From Planctomycetota bacterium (lineage in GTDB: Bacteria > Planctomycetota > Phycisphaerae > UBA1845), in NCBI GenBank assembly GCA_024280855.1, contig JAJRPG010000069.1, positions 1 through 64,000 of the forward strand: a stretch of 64,000 nucleotides of DNA, in the 5' to 3' direction. A program made the position numbers and the translations under genes. Positions 27,999-36,686 of the stretch are shown piece by piece. Numbering within the stretch: position 1 is the first letter of the stretch; every line of letters starts with the position of its first letter. Below the pieces are notes generated by a model that saw only the letters and a list, made by a program, of their open reading frames with translations, did no database searches and was not told the origin of the DNA.

Positions 27999-28038
27999 AT
28001 CCCGGCATCTTTATTTTGAAGATGTCGGGATTTTTTTT
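27999..28038 (+). terminator. Intrinsic terminator of the B12 riboswitch leader
   Basis: ATCCCGGCATCTT (27999-28011) pairs with AAGATGTCGGGAT (28019-28031) as a 13-bp stem with one G-U pair and a seven-base loop, followed by eight T. It lies about 100 bases after the aptamer and 46 bases before the first start codon. This indicates control by premature transcription termination. Confidence 0.92.
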
Positions 28039-28084
28039 CGGTTGTTTATGCTGCGAGGATCAGTTAGGCCGAGGAAGGATGCGT

Positions 28085-29209
28085 ATGATGCGCACGTGTT
28101 TTTGGTTTTCTACAGTTTTATTGTGGGGTTGTTTGGGTTCTGCCCAAGCTTTAGCAGATTCATTCGATAATTATACATTGAATGGGTCGATCGAATTACC
28201 AGTCGGCGCTGGCCCGTTCGACACATTAACCGATGGTCGTATCGTAACTATTATTGCGGCGGATATCATGATTGAAGATGCCCCGGGTGTAGGGTCGTTT
28301 GGATTGTTGGGCACTTTACCGAGTGCAGACATATCTGGTTTTGGCGCAAGTTTTTTACGAGTCTCTCCTAACGGTAGCCAATTAGCTGTTGGCAATAATG
28401 GCGGGGCTTCCGGCGTTAATTATGAGGTTGGTGTTTTTGATTCGGCGACACTGGCTGGCCGATGGATTACGGCGGCTTCGTTCGATGCGACCTGGCTTGA
28501 TGAAGTTTCCATAGCATTATCTGCCGGCGATTTTACGACTGGTGTTGTAACGCTATTAGATTCCACGTCGCCGGATGCAGTTAATCCGATTAACCCTACT
28601 TTGATTTCGAATATTGGTGGTGCTTCCGGAGGGGTGGCATTTGACGGGTTAGGAAATCTCTACACGGGCAATGGTTTCATGGCGGCTGGGCCTAGCGGCA
28701 CGGGGGCTGTGAAGGCTTTTTCGATGTCGGCTTGGACTAACGCGATGGCGATGGCGACTCCGCTCGATTTTGAGATGAGCGGGTTGGAGATTGTAGACAT
28801 ATTGTCGGCTGCTTCGCTGGGTTTTGATGTCGAGGGGAACCTACACGTCGCAGGTGGTGATTTCAATTTGCCCAAAGTCGATTTTGTGGCTTTGGTCAGA
28901 GCTAGTGCGGTGGCTTCCGCGCTGGCGGGGCTGGGCGCAGCGGATATTAGCGACGCGACACAGGTAAGACGGCTTGACCCGGACAACGTCGACAATTTTA
29001 ATTTTTATTCGGTTTGTTACAGTGCGTCTCTCAGGCGTCTTCATGTTCGCAGTTCCGGAGCAGCGACCGTTTATTCTTATGTCGATCTAACGCAACCAGT
29101 TCCCGCAGTCTCTACATGGGGGTTTGGTGTCATGTGTTTGTCTATGATGACTGCTGGCACGTTGGTGATGCGTAAGCCGGTCGTCGTGGTAAAGTCGTTA
29201 GTGTGCTAA
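28085..29209 (+). CDS. B12-regulated secreted propeller with C-terminal sorting signal
   Basis: 374 residues. A signal peptide ('FWFSTVLLWGCLGSAQALA') leads into short repeating segments of alternating strands ('VGAGPFDTLTDGRIVTI', 'RVSPNGSQLAVGNNGG', 'GVAFDGLGNLYTGNG', 'SLGFDVEGNLHVAGG') that read as a beta-propeller. The C-terminus has 'VPAVSTWGFGVM', a hydrophobic helix and basic residues, an IPTL-CTERM-like sorting signal that would anchor it at the surface. The start ATG at 28085 is preferred because GAGGAAGG ends six bases upstream. As first gene after the B12 riboswitch, its job probably concerns cobalamin capture, comparable in design to the Bacteroides surface propeller BtuG (inference, not shown by sequence identity). 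Confidence 0.8.
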   Translation: MMRTCFWFSTVLLWGCLGSAQALADSFDNYTLNGSIELPVGAGPFDTLTDGRIVTIIAADIMIEDAPGVGSFGLLGTLPSADISGFGASFLRVSPNGSQLAVGNNGGASGVNYEVGVFDSATLAGRWITAASFDATWLDEVSIALSAGDFTTGVVTLLDSTSPDAVNPINPTLISNIGGASGGVAFDGLGNLYTGNGFMAAGPSGTGAVKAFSMSAWTNAMAMATPLDFEMSGLEIVDILSAASLGFDVEGNLHVAGGDFNLPKVDFVALVRASAVASALAGLGAADISDATQVRRLDPDNVDNFNFYSVCYSASLRRLHVRSSGAATVYSYVDLTQPVPAVSTWGFGVMCLSMMTAGTLVMRKPVVVVKSLVC

Positions 29210-29335
29210 TGACGGAAGTACCATGGCGCTTAATGAGTAAGTTGAATTGTCCCGGCGCGTAAATGAATACGATGATTACTATCAACGTTATTATCGAATC
29301 GATTAGTCTGGGTAAAAGGTGTATAAGGTGATGCG

Positions 29336-30490
29336 ATGTCGAATATGATGATTAAAATTTTCATGTTGACGGTCGTTACCTGGGTACAAGTGCTTTCCGG
29401 AGAGGAGCCTTTTGCTGTGAGTGTAATCGATTATTCACCCGCGCCGGGGCAATTTGTTAATGATATGAATGACGATGGGTTTGTGATAAATGACCCGTTG
29501 GCTGCGATTGGTGCGCCGGATGGTGGGGGTACCAGGGATGGCGCGTTGGATGTCGTCACGCTAGGCGGCTTTGGAGGTTCTATTACATTAGCTTTTGACC
29601 ATTTGGTAGAAGATCATCCGCTTAATCCTTATGGCATGGACGCGATCGTGTTTGGTAATGCCTGGTGGGTGATTGGTGATGTAAATCGACATTGGGCAGA
29701 GTGCGGCACGATTGAGATTTCGCTCGACGTTAATAAAAACTCTATAGCTGATGATCCCTGGTATCTGATTCCTGGGTCACATATTGACCAACCTGTTTCG
29801 CAATTCGTTAGTCAGACGTGGGATAATAATACCAGTGATACGACTTATCCGCCCGCTGATGCTTCGTGGATACCGCTAGGATTTTTCCCTTCCGGTGAGT
29901 CAATGGCGACGACTTCGGCATATGTATTACCACTAAATGTTTTTGGGAACACAACCGTTGTAAACCCGCTGTCCGGGACAGGGCGGGAAGGTGTTTTTGG
30001 GTACGCTGATTACATGCCTACGCTGTTTCTCGGTGACTTGGATGGCGATGATTTTGTAGATAACTTCATGGTGACACCAGAGGAATTCTACACCGTGGCT
30101 GACAATCCATTATTTTCGGGCATTTCAGAAGGTTCTGGCGGCGGAGATGCTTTTGATATTGCATGGGCTATTGATCCTATCAGTAGCGAGTTCGCGATGC
30201 TCCCCGGATTTCATTTTTTGCGGATAACGACGGGTGTAAACGCAGTGTTAGGCCCTTTCGGTGAAAAATCGGTAGAAGTTGATGCCGTGGCTGACGCCAG
30301 GCCGGACTTGACTGGTGATGCAGATGGCGATGTGGATATTGATTTGCATGATATCTCTTTTTTGTTGGCGTGTTTGTCCGATGATGGAAGTAGCGGCGTA
30401 GCGTGTGCGCCAGTGGAAGAAAATTTGGCGCGTATTGTAGAGCCGTTCGATGCGATTCCGGTTACGATGAGAATGACGGGGCCTCGATGA
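29336..30490 (+). CDS. B12-regulated cell-surface protein with dockerin-like tail
   Basis: 384 residues with a signal peptide. The body contains 'DYSPAPGQFVND', 'LGGFGGSITLAFDH', 'NPYGMDAIVFGNAWW', 'SLDVNKNSIADDPWYLIPGS' and a later 'GDAFDIAWAID'. From memory, this pattern matches Bacteroidetes 'cell surface proteins' found in cobalamin-riboswitch loci next to BtuB/BtuG. The C-terminal 'DLTGDADGDVDIDLHDISFLLAC' (cited in part) is a planctomycete dockerin-like Ca motif. It starts 126 bases after the propeller gene, with AAGGTG upstream, and its stop overlaps the next start (ATGA). The function is probably binding or presenting B12 or a B12-carrying molecule outside the cell. Confidence 0.75.
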   Translation: MSNMMIKIFMLTVVTWVQVLSGEEPFAVSVIDYSPAPGQFVNDMNDDGFVINDPLAAIGAPDGGGTRDGALDVVTLGGFGGSITLAFDHLVEDHPLNPYGMDAIVFGNAWWVIGDVNRHWAECGTIEISLDVNKNSIADDPWYLIPGSHIDQPVSQFVSQTWDNNTSDTTYPPADASWIPLGFFPSGESMATTSAYVLPLNVFGNTTVVNPLSGTGREGVFGYADYMPTLFLGDLDGDDFVDNFMVTPEEFYTVADNPLFSGISEGSGGGDAFDIAWAIDPISSEFAMLPGFHFLRITTGVNAVLGPFGEKSVEVDAVADARPDLTGDADGDVDIDLHDISFLLACLSDDGSSGVACAPVEENLARIVEPFDAIPVTMRMTGPR

Positions 30491-31302
30491 TTATGCAAGG
30501 ACGCTTAATCAAGTTGAAACATTCTAGGCGCGCGTTTACCCTACTAGAAATACTTATTGTGATTGGCATGGTGTCGGCATTAACGGCTTTGATTGTACCT
30601 GCTATGTCGAGTGCGCGTGAGCAAGCGAATACGATTGTTTGCCGGTCTAATCTTAATCAAATTATGTTAGCCAACCGTTATTATGCAGAAGCGAATGGTG
30701 GAAGGTACGTCCCGGGTGCTGCCGATTTTCGTCGCAATTTGAATCGATGGCATGGAGGGCGGGCCAGAAAGGGGGTGGCCTTTGATTCTTCGAACGGGCC
30801 ATTAGCTGATTATCTAGGCGACTCCCAAGGAATACGAACCTGTCCGAGTTTCCCTGCAGAGCAAATTGCGGAAGAGAGTGGGGGGTTCGAGACGGGCAAC
30901 GGCGGTTATGGTTACAACAACGCCTACATTGGCGTAATTGGTGGCGAGCAGGCAGGCGGGGCATTTGGCATTAAAACAGATAGGTCTGGCGTAGTTGTTG
31001 ATTGGGTGGCTCAGCCGGTTAGCACGATTATGTTTGCAGATACGGCTTTTGCGTCTAATTCGCTCATTGAATATAGCTTTGCCGAGCCGAGATTTCATCC
31101 GAAATATCCTGCGTATCGCGCGGACCCCTCGCTACATTTTCGTCATGCCAAAACTGCAAATATTGGATGGGTGGATGGCCATGTTGATTCGCAGCGTTTA
31201 GTTTTTAGCGCGTCCAGCGGATATTATCCTCTTGATCCAGCTTCCGTCGATATTGGTTGGTCTGGCCAGGCGGATGATAATTCGTTGTTCGACCTGAAAT
31301 GA
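30487..31302 (+). CDS. Type II-secretion-like pseudopilin with H-X9-DG tail
   Basis: 271 residues. 'RRAFTLLEILIVIG' is a prepilin peptidase site (cleavage before Phe; Glu at +5) followed by a hydrophobic helix. The C-terminal 'HAKTANIGWVDGHV' is the H-X9-DG signature of the DUF1559-type planctomycete pseudopilins. The start ATG at 30487 overlaps the previous stop as ATGA, so it is translationally coupled to the B12-regulated surface protein; the upstream in-frame extension lies inside that gene. Its coupling suggests a pilus-like or pseudopilus role in the same B12-controlled process, which is unusual. Confidence 0.85.
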   Translation: MIMQGRLIKLKHSRRAFTLLEILIVIGMVSALTALIVPAMSSAREQANTIVCRSNLNQIMLANRYYAEANGGRYVPGAADFRRNLNRWHGGRARKGVAFDSSNGPLADYLGDSQGIRTCPSFPAEQIAEESGGFETGNGGYGYNNAYIGVIGGEQAGGAFGIKTDRSGVVVDWVAQPVSTIMFADTAFASNSLIEYSFAEPRFHPKYPAYRADPSLHFRHAKTANIGWVDGHVDSQRLVFSASSGYYPLDPASVDIGWSGQADDNSLFDLK

Positions 31303-31484
31303 AACGCCATTCAGTGCATTAGATAGCCTATAAAACATTTCAACGCGAGTATCGAATTGCAGTTTGCTACCGGTGTGACATAATAAACAGATTGTGCTAA
31401 TGGATTTAGCTCTGATTATGAATTGAGGCGGCAGTGCATGCTTGCCAGAGAGATGTTTCGCGTTAGAAATCGAAGTAGGTGGAT

Positions 31485-32204
31485 ATGTTTAAGAAAATTT
31501 GTTTTTATGTGATGTTTCCATGCCTGGGGCTTTTTGGGGCGTCGTGCGAGCGTTCGACTGAATCGCCGAGCCAGCTAGAGAAAACTTCTGCGACTGTCAT
31601 TGAGCAGCCTGAATCAGTTATCAAATCCCGGGCACAACGCGCGCCTGCGCCAGTAGCTACTGGGCTGGGAGATTGGCATGAAGCGACGCCTGAAAAACGC
31701 GACATCATGGCCGAAAAATTTGTTGCAGACGGTAGCCTATTGGGCATGGTGGAGGACGAAGTTGAGGCTCAATTGGGTAAGCCAGATTTTCGCTCCGAGC
31801 GATTGATGTATAGCTTTGAATTTGGCGAAAAGCTAGAGGGTGCTACCGCGCCGTCACTAATTTTGAACCTGGACTGCGAAGGGTTGGTGGAGACCGCAGG
31901 GGAAGCAACCTATCCGAGAGGCTTAACCCCTGAACCTTTTGATGAGGATAAGTGGAAGAGCGGTACTGAGCGGGAACGTTTTTATATGGCTCCAGCACTG
32001 GCGAAAAGTAAGCGGCTGATCGGTATGACACAAGAGAGTGCGTTAGAACTTCTTGGCGAACCAACTAAACGGACGCTCCCGCAGATAGCCTACTATAGTC
32101 GGACTCGGAATGAACGCGGAGCGGGTGCGGGGCCTAACCGTAAGCTGATTATTAAATTCAACGAGTCGTATGTGGTTGATAAAGTGATCTATACTCAGAA
32201 GTAA
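31485..32204 (+). CDS. Lipoprotein with two BamE/SmpA-like repeats
   Basis: 239 residues. The short hydrophobic leader ends in 'GASC' (Cys21), a probable lipidation site. The mature part contains two copies of a BamE/SmpA-type motif: 'GMVEDEVEAQLGKPD' and 'GMTQESALELLGEPTK', about 90 residues apart, suggesting a duplicated fold. The family otherwise occurs in outer-membrane lipoproteins that support beta-barrel assembly or bind cell-wall components. It starts 182 bases after the pseudopilin gene, so membership in the B12-controlled unit is uncertain. The ATG at 31485 is used; a GTG lies two codons upstream. Confidence 0.65.
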   Translation: MFKKICFYVMFPCLGLFGASCERSTESPSQLEKTSATVIEQPESVIKSRAQRAPAPVATGLGDWHEATPEKRDIMAEKFVADGSLLGMVEDEVEAQLGKPDFRSERLMYSFEFGEKLEGATAPSLILNLDCEGLVETAGEATYPRGLTPEPFDEDKWKSGTERERFYMAPALAKSKRLIGMTQESALELLGEPTKRTLPQIAYYSRTRNERGAGAGPNRKLIIKFNESYVVDKVIYTQK

Positions 32205-32244
32205 CCAAGTCTGTTTGATGTCGTGAGATAAGTTTAGCCATTGA

Positions 32245-33645
32245 TTAGGTTGCACGCATGAGTGGCAAGTCTAGTCCGTATCGTTTCATTTTTTTGTATA
32301 GCGTCGTGCGGTTTATGTCGAGCTGCTCAGCCGTGGCTTGACGATTCCAATCGTTGGCGCGAAGGGCGCTTTCGAGTATGCGTTTTTCCGGCACTTCTAA
32401 TGCTTGTTTCAATGGCATGGGGATGTAGTTTGCTGATGAATGATTGGTGTGTGGGGTAGAGAGTATTTTTTCGGGAAGATGCTCTACATGTAGCTCCGTT
32501 CCCTGACAAAGTACGACCGCACGGGCTATGATGTTCTGCAGCTCTCGCACGTTTCCCGGCCAATTGTATCGCTGAAGTGCTTGCACGACTTCATCGTCTA
32601 AGCCAGTGACTTTGGAATTATATTCGGTTGCGCAGTTTTGAATAAAATGATTGGCGAGTAGCGGGACGTCAGCCATTCGGTCGCAAAGCTTTGGCATGTC
32701 GATACACACGACGTTGATACGATAGTAAAGGTCTTGCCGAAATCGGCCTGCTTCAACTTCTTGCTCCAGGTCAACATTTGTCGCTACGATTAGCCGAACG
32801 TCCACTGTCTCGGTTTTGTTGCTACCTACCGGCTCGAATTGGTGAGATTGTAATACGCGAAGCAGTTTTACTTGCATGGCTGGGGATGCTGAAGAAATTT
32901 CGTCGAGAAATAAAGTGCCGCCGTCAGCCGCTTTGAATTTACCAATTTTATTAGAGACGGCCCCGGTGAAAGCACCGCGCGCGTGGCCAAACAATTCGCT
33001 TTCGAGAAGCGTTTCTGGTAACGAGCCGCAGCTTACTTCGATGAAAGGCTTGTCTCGTCGTGCGCTTTGTTGGTGTATGACACCTGCGATGAGCGATTTT
33101 CCTGTTCCCGAAGGCCCTTGCACAAGCACGCTCACCTTTGAGTCTGCGATAGTTTCTACGAGGTCGAATATTCGTAACATGCGATGGTCGTGGCCCATGA
33201 TGGCGTCTAAGCCGTAGCGCTGGTCGAGACGCTTTTTGAGTTGTTGGTTTTCTTCAACAATAAAATGCTGGGCAATAGCCCGTTGCACGCAAAGTATCAG
33301 TTCATCATCGTGGATAGGTTTCGTTAAATAATCGTGCGCACCTAGTTTGATGGCTTCGACAGCGCTTTCGATCGTGCCATATCCTGTCATCATGATGACA
33401 CCGATTTCCGGATGTTTTTTCTTGAGTGCCGCTAATAGTTCAAAGCCGTTGCCGCCGGGCATGTTGATGTCGCTTAGCACAATATCAATAGGGTTCGCAT
33501 CGAGCAGACGCATGGCATCGGTGAACGACTGAGCTGAGACGACGATGTAGCCTTCCAGGGAAAGAAATTCTACAAGCGAGTCGAGAATGATTTTATCGTC
33601 GTCAACGACAAGTATATTGGCTGGCGTTTTAGTTTGTTGTGTCAT
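32245..33645 (-). CDS. NtrC-family sigma-54-dependent response regulator
   Basis: 466 residues in three domains. A receiver (1-~120) has the phospho-acceptor Asp in 'VLSDINMPGG' and Lys in 'YLTKPI'. A central AAA+ domain (~150-385) has Walker A 'GPSGTGKS', the sigma-54-contacting 'GAFTGA' and Walker B 'GGTLFLDEI'. A Fis-type helix-turn-helix lies at the C-terminus ('RQATAEQLDINRTTLYKKMK'). All catalytic motifs are intact, so it should activate sigma-54 promoters when phosphorylated. It follows the histidine kinase gene by 57 bases on the same strand; AGGAAAG precedes the ATG. Target genes are not evident in the window. Confidence 0.95.
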   Translation of the reverse strand: MTQQTKTPANILVVDDDKIILDSLVEFLSLEGYIVVSAQSFTDAMRLLDANPIDIVLSDINMPGGNGFELLAALKKKHPEIGVIMMTGYGTIESAVEAIKLGAHDYLTKPIHDDELILCVQRAIAQHFIVEENQQLKKRLDQRYGLDAIMGHDHRMLRIFDLVETIADSKVSVLVQGPSGTGKSLIAGVIHQQSARRDKPFIEVSCGSLPETLLESELFGHARGAFTGAVSNKIGKFKAADGGTLFLDEISSASPAMQVKLLRVLQSHQFEPVGSNKTETVDVRLIVATNVDLEQEVEAGRFRQDLYYRINVVCIDMPKLCDRMADVPLLANHFIQNCATEYNSKVTGLDDEVVQALQRYNWPGNVRELQNIIARAVVLCQGTELHVEHLPEKILSTPHTNHSSANYIPMPLKQALEVPEKRILESALRANDWNRQATAEQLDINRTTLYKKMKRYGLDLPLMRAT

Positions 33646-33702
33646 GATACACTTTCCTGTCGTGTGCGTTTGTAAGGCATCGTTCGCACGAGGATTACAT
33701 GG

Positions 33703-34824
33703 TTAAACGCCATCCTTGCCCCTTTGATCTGTCATGCAACTTGCCAGTGGAATGCTCGCTATAAAAATCGCCCCATGAGGTCGGTTTGGTTCGGTGACGA
33801 TGGTGCCGCTTATTCCCTCAATAAAGTCTCTGCAAATAGCGAGGCCTAGTCCGGTACCTTTTCCTGGGGATTTACTTGTCGTGAAAGGTTGAAAAATATC
33901 TTGCAAATCGTCAGGTAATCCTGTGCCCGTATCTGCGAAGCGGATGACAACGTGGTCGTTTTCGATGCGGGTAGACACGGCTAACTGCCCGCCCGCGGGC
34001 ATAGCGTCGCAAGCGTTTTTCATCAAATTGCAACATACTTGATATAGCCTGCTGCCACTGACGGATGGCATGTTTTTATGGTGTAAATCGAGGGATATTT
34101 CCAAGCGTTGGTCGTCTACTAATTCCGAAATAGATTTCGCGGCCTGTTCGACGATTTCATTGATGTTGCTGATGTCAAAATCTTTCGCTGAAGTCCGCGA
34201 GTAGGCTAGTAGATCAGAAATAATTTGAACCATGCGTTTTATGCCGGTGCGTGATTCCTGAAGATACTTCGAGAGCTTGTCGTCCTCCTTGGCATCTGCC
34301 AGGCGTAGTGCGAGATTGGTATATCTAAGAATGCCGTCTAGCGGGTTGTTAAGTTCATGCGCTACGCACGAAGTCAGTTTCCCTAGCGAGGCTAGCCTTT
34401 GCAGAAGTTCTTGCTCGTCGGTGGAACCCTCGTTATGAATTCGCTCATCCAATATCGTAATGACCGCACCTGTAGATTGGCCAGGGGGATAGCTCAACGG
34501 AACGCACTTTGCATAGATTCTTGTTTTTGACGATGGGGCTGGGCTAACGATTTCACACTCGATGGGTGGGGTGGGGAGTGAATTTTGTACGGCTGTAATT
34601 AAGGCTCGCCAAGTGGTCGTTGAGTCAACCGGGCTGAGGTAGTCACTAAGATTTTGCGCACCGTTTGCATTGGGAAATAGCCGTTTGGTATGTGCGTTCG
34701 TAAATATGACGCATGCGTTTTGGTCCACAGCAATAACGCCCACGTCGAGCGAGTCGATAGCCAATGCGGCTAGACTGTTTGCTTGAATAGCTGCAGCTTG
34801 GGATGTACTGGCGTGGGTACTCAT
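33703..34824 (-). CDS. PAS-containing sensor histidine kinase
   Basis: 373 residues, no membrane segment, so probably a cytoplasmic NtrB-like kinase. A PAS-like domain occupies ~25-135 ('LDVGVIAVDQNACVIFTN'). The H-box is 'VAHELNNPLDGILRYTN', the N-box 'NLMKNACDAMPAGG', and the G boxes 'FADTGTGLPDD' and 'GKGTGLGLAICRDF' are complete. Its gene precedes the NtrC-type regulator and the two should form a phosphorelay pair. The ATG at 34824 is chosen; GTG at 34830 is an in-frame alternative, with GGAAA just upstream of both. Confidence 0.94.
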   Translation of the reverse strand: MSTHASTSQAAAIQANSLAALAIDSLDVGVIAVDQNACVIFTNAHTKRLFPNANGAQNLSDYLSPVDSTTTWRALITAVQNSLPTPPIECEIVSPAPSSKTRIYAKCVPLSYPPGQSTGAVITILDERIHNEGSTDEQELLQRLASLGKLTSCVAHELNNPLDGILRYTNLALRLADAKEDDKLSKYLQESRTGIKRMVQIISDLLAYSRTSAKDFDISNINEIVEQAAKSISELVDDQRLEISLDLHHKNMPSVSGSRLYQVCCNLMKNACDAMPAGGQLAVSTRIENDHVVIRFADTGTGLPDDLQDIFQPFTTSKSPGKGTGLGLAICRDFIEGISGTIVTEPNRPHGAIFIASIPLASCMTDQRGKDGV

Positions 34825-35008
34825 AATCACCGAGTTTCCAATTCATACGATGCGAACTTCGCCCGTCATGTTGCCATAGGGCAACGCCGGTGTGCGGATT
34901 CGTCATCATTGACCTACTCAAGTGTTGATTTCAGAACCACTTTGGGCAAACTAAATGCAACGCTAATGTGTCATTAAGCAGAAAATGTAGATGTTATCGG
35001 GGCGAAGT

Positions 35009-36619
35009 TTATAGGATCAAAGATTGGCCCGTCATGGCGGGGGGGGGCGTGAGGCCTAGCATGACTAGGGCTGTCGGGGCGATGTCGGCTAACCTGCCGC
35101 CGGTTCGTAGGGACGTAGAGGCGTATCGCGGGTCAACTACGAGAAGCTCTACATCGTATGTGGTATGCGCCGTATGCGGGCCGCCCGTTGCGGGGTTTAT
35201 CATTTGCTCGCAGTTTCCGTGGTCCGCTGTGACGATAAGACCGCCACCTTTTTTCAATACGGCTTCGATGACTTTCCCCACGCATTCGTCTACAACCTCA
35301 ACCGCTTTGACGGCGGCGTTTAAGTTACCGGTGTGACCAACCATGTCGCCGTTGGCGAAATTGACCACGATCAAATCGTCATCTTCGCTTTCGAGGCGAT
35401 TCAACATCGCCTGGGTAATATCTCTGGCGGACATTTGCGGTTTTTGGTCATAGGTTGAAACATCGCGTGGCGAAGGGGCCATGCTGCGTGATTCGTGTGG
35501 GAATGGCTCGTCTTGATAGTCGTTGAAAAAGAAGGTGACGTGGGGGTACTTTTCCGTCTCGGCGCAGCGAAACTGTTTCAGGCCTTGCTCTTCGATGTAT
35601 GAGCCGAGGATGTCCCGCATTTTCGGCGGCTTATTGAAAGCGACGATGGTATTAAGGCTTTGCTCGTAGGCGGTCATGGATACGAAGTGTACATCAAGTT
35701 TGTTGCCTCGCTGAAAGCCTAGAGACTCATCGGAATTTGCGTCGGGATAGGGGAACTTGTCATAGATAAAAGCTTTCGTGATTTCTCTTGGCCTATCGCC
35801 GCGATAATTGAAAAAGATGATGCTATCGCCGTTACGAATCACCGCCGGGCTTTGGTCGTCTTTTACAATCACACTGGGAACTACAAACTCATCACCCTGC
35901 CGAGATGTTTCTCTGGGGTGGTCGTAATAATGTTGCAAGGCTTCGATGGCTGAGGGGAAGCGAGTGCCGTCGCCGCGCGTTAGCATGTGGTAGGCTGATT
36001 CGACTCGGTCCCAACGGTTGTCCCGGTCCATCGCATAAAATCGGCCAATGACGCTTGCTACGGGATTAGTGCCACACTGTTTGCACTTGTCTTCGATGCG
36101 TTGCATGTATTCGATGCCTGCGCGAGGTGGCGTATCTCGGCCATCCATAAACGCATGGGTGTAGACTCGCTCGCCGGGAAAGGAAAGCTTTACACTGAGA
36201 TCGAGTAGTGCGAAAAGATGTTCCAAGTCGCTATGAACTCGGCCATCGCTGCACAAGCCCATCAAGTGTACGCTTCCGCCGGTTTGTTTCGCATGATCGA
36301 ACGCGCCTACCAGTGCCGGGTTTGTGAAAAAACTGCCGTCCTGGATTCGTCCGGTGATACGCATAACTTCTTGTTCGACGATGCGTCCCGCGCCGATGTT
36401 TTGATGACCCACTTCGCTATTACCCATTACGCCGTCGGGTAAGCCAACGTCGACGCCGCTGGTGTGAATCAGGGCGTGTGGGTAGTTAGCCATGAGTCGG
36501 TCGTCGATGGGTGTGCGTGCCAGATATATGGCGTTGGCGTGATTCCACTTAGGATAAGGATTTTTCCCCCAGCCATCGCGTATGAGAATGACGATTGGTT
36601 TGCGTGATACGTTAGCCAT
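35009..36619 (-). CDS. gpmI: 2,3-bisphosphoglycerate-independent phosphoglycerate mutase
   Basis: Cytoplasmic glycolytic enzyme that interconverts 3- and 2-phosphoglycerate using two Mn ions. 'IRDGWG' near residue 13 gives the first metal Asp; 'GNSEVGH' near 66 contains the Ser that is phosphorylated. 'GRDTPP', 'NYRGDRPREI', 'NFANGDMVGHTGN' and 'TADHGNCEQM' supply the remaining metal and substrate contacts. At 536 residues it is slightly longer than the usual ~510. The coding strand has a run of nine C (35039-35047) near the 3' end, encoding Pro-Pro-Pro just before the final 'MTGQSLIL'. It lies downstream of the SDR gene on the same strand. Confidence 0.96.
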   Translation of the reverse strand: MANVSRKPIVILIRDGWGKNPYPKWNHANAIYLARTPIDDRLMANYPHALIHTSGVDVGLPDGVMGNSEVGHQNIGAGRIVEQEVMRITGRIQDGSFFTNPALVGAFDHAKQTGGSVHLMGLCSDGRVHSDLEHLFALLDLSVKLSFPGERVYTHAFMDGRDTPPRAGIEYMQRIEDKCKQCGTNPVASVIGRFYAMDRDNRWDRVESAYHMLTRGDGTRFPSAIEALQHYYDHPRETSRQGDEFVVPSVIVKDDQSPAVIRNGDSIIFFNYRGDRPREITKAFIYDKFPYPDANSDESLGFQRGNKLDVHFVSMTAYEQSLNTIVAFNKPPKMRDILGSYIEEQGLKQFRCAETEKYPHVTFFFNDYQDEPFPHESRSMAPSPRDVSTYDQKPQMSARDITQAMLNRLESEDDDLIVVNFANGDMVGHTGNLNAAVKAVEVVDECVGKVIEAVLKKGGGLIVTADHGNCEQMINPATGGPHTAHTTYDVELLVVDPRYASTSLRTGGRLADIAPTALVMLGLTPPPAMTGQSLIL

Positions 36620-36686
36620 GCGATAAATCCCCGGTGCGATTGATTCTTAATAAACATTTCGTCAGGAGCATATTACCAGGATGATG

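Noticed and set aside
27908-28084. N-terminal extension of the B12-regulated propeller gene from 27908
   Set aside because: It would place the riboswitch terminator inside coding sequence and bury the signal peptide; GAGGAAGG fits the start at 28085.
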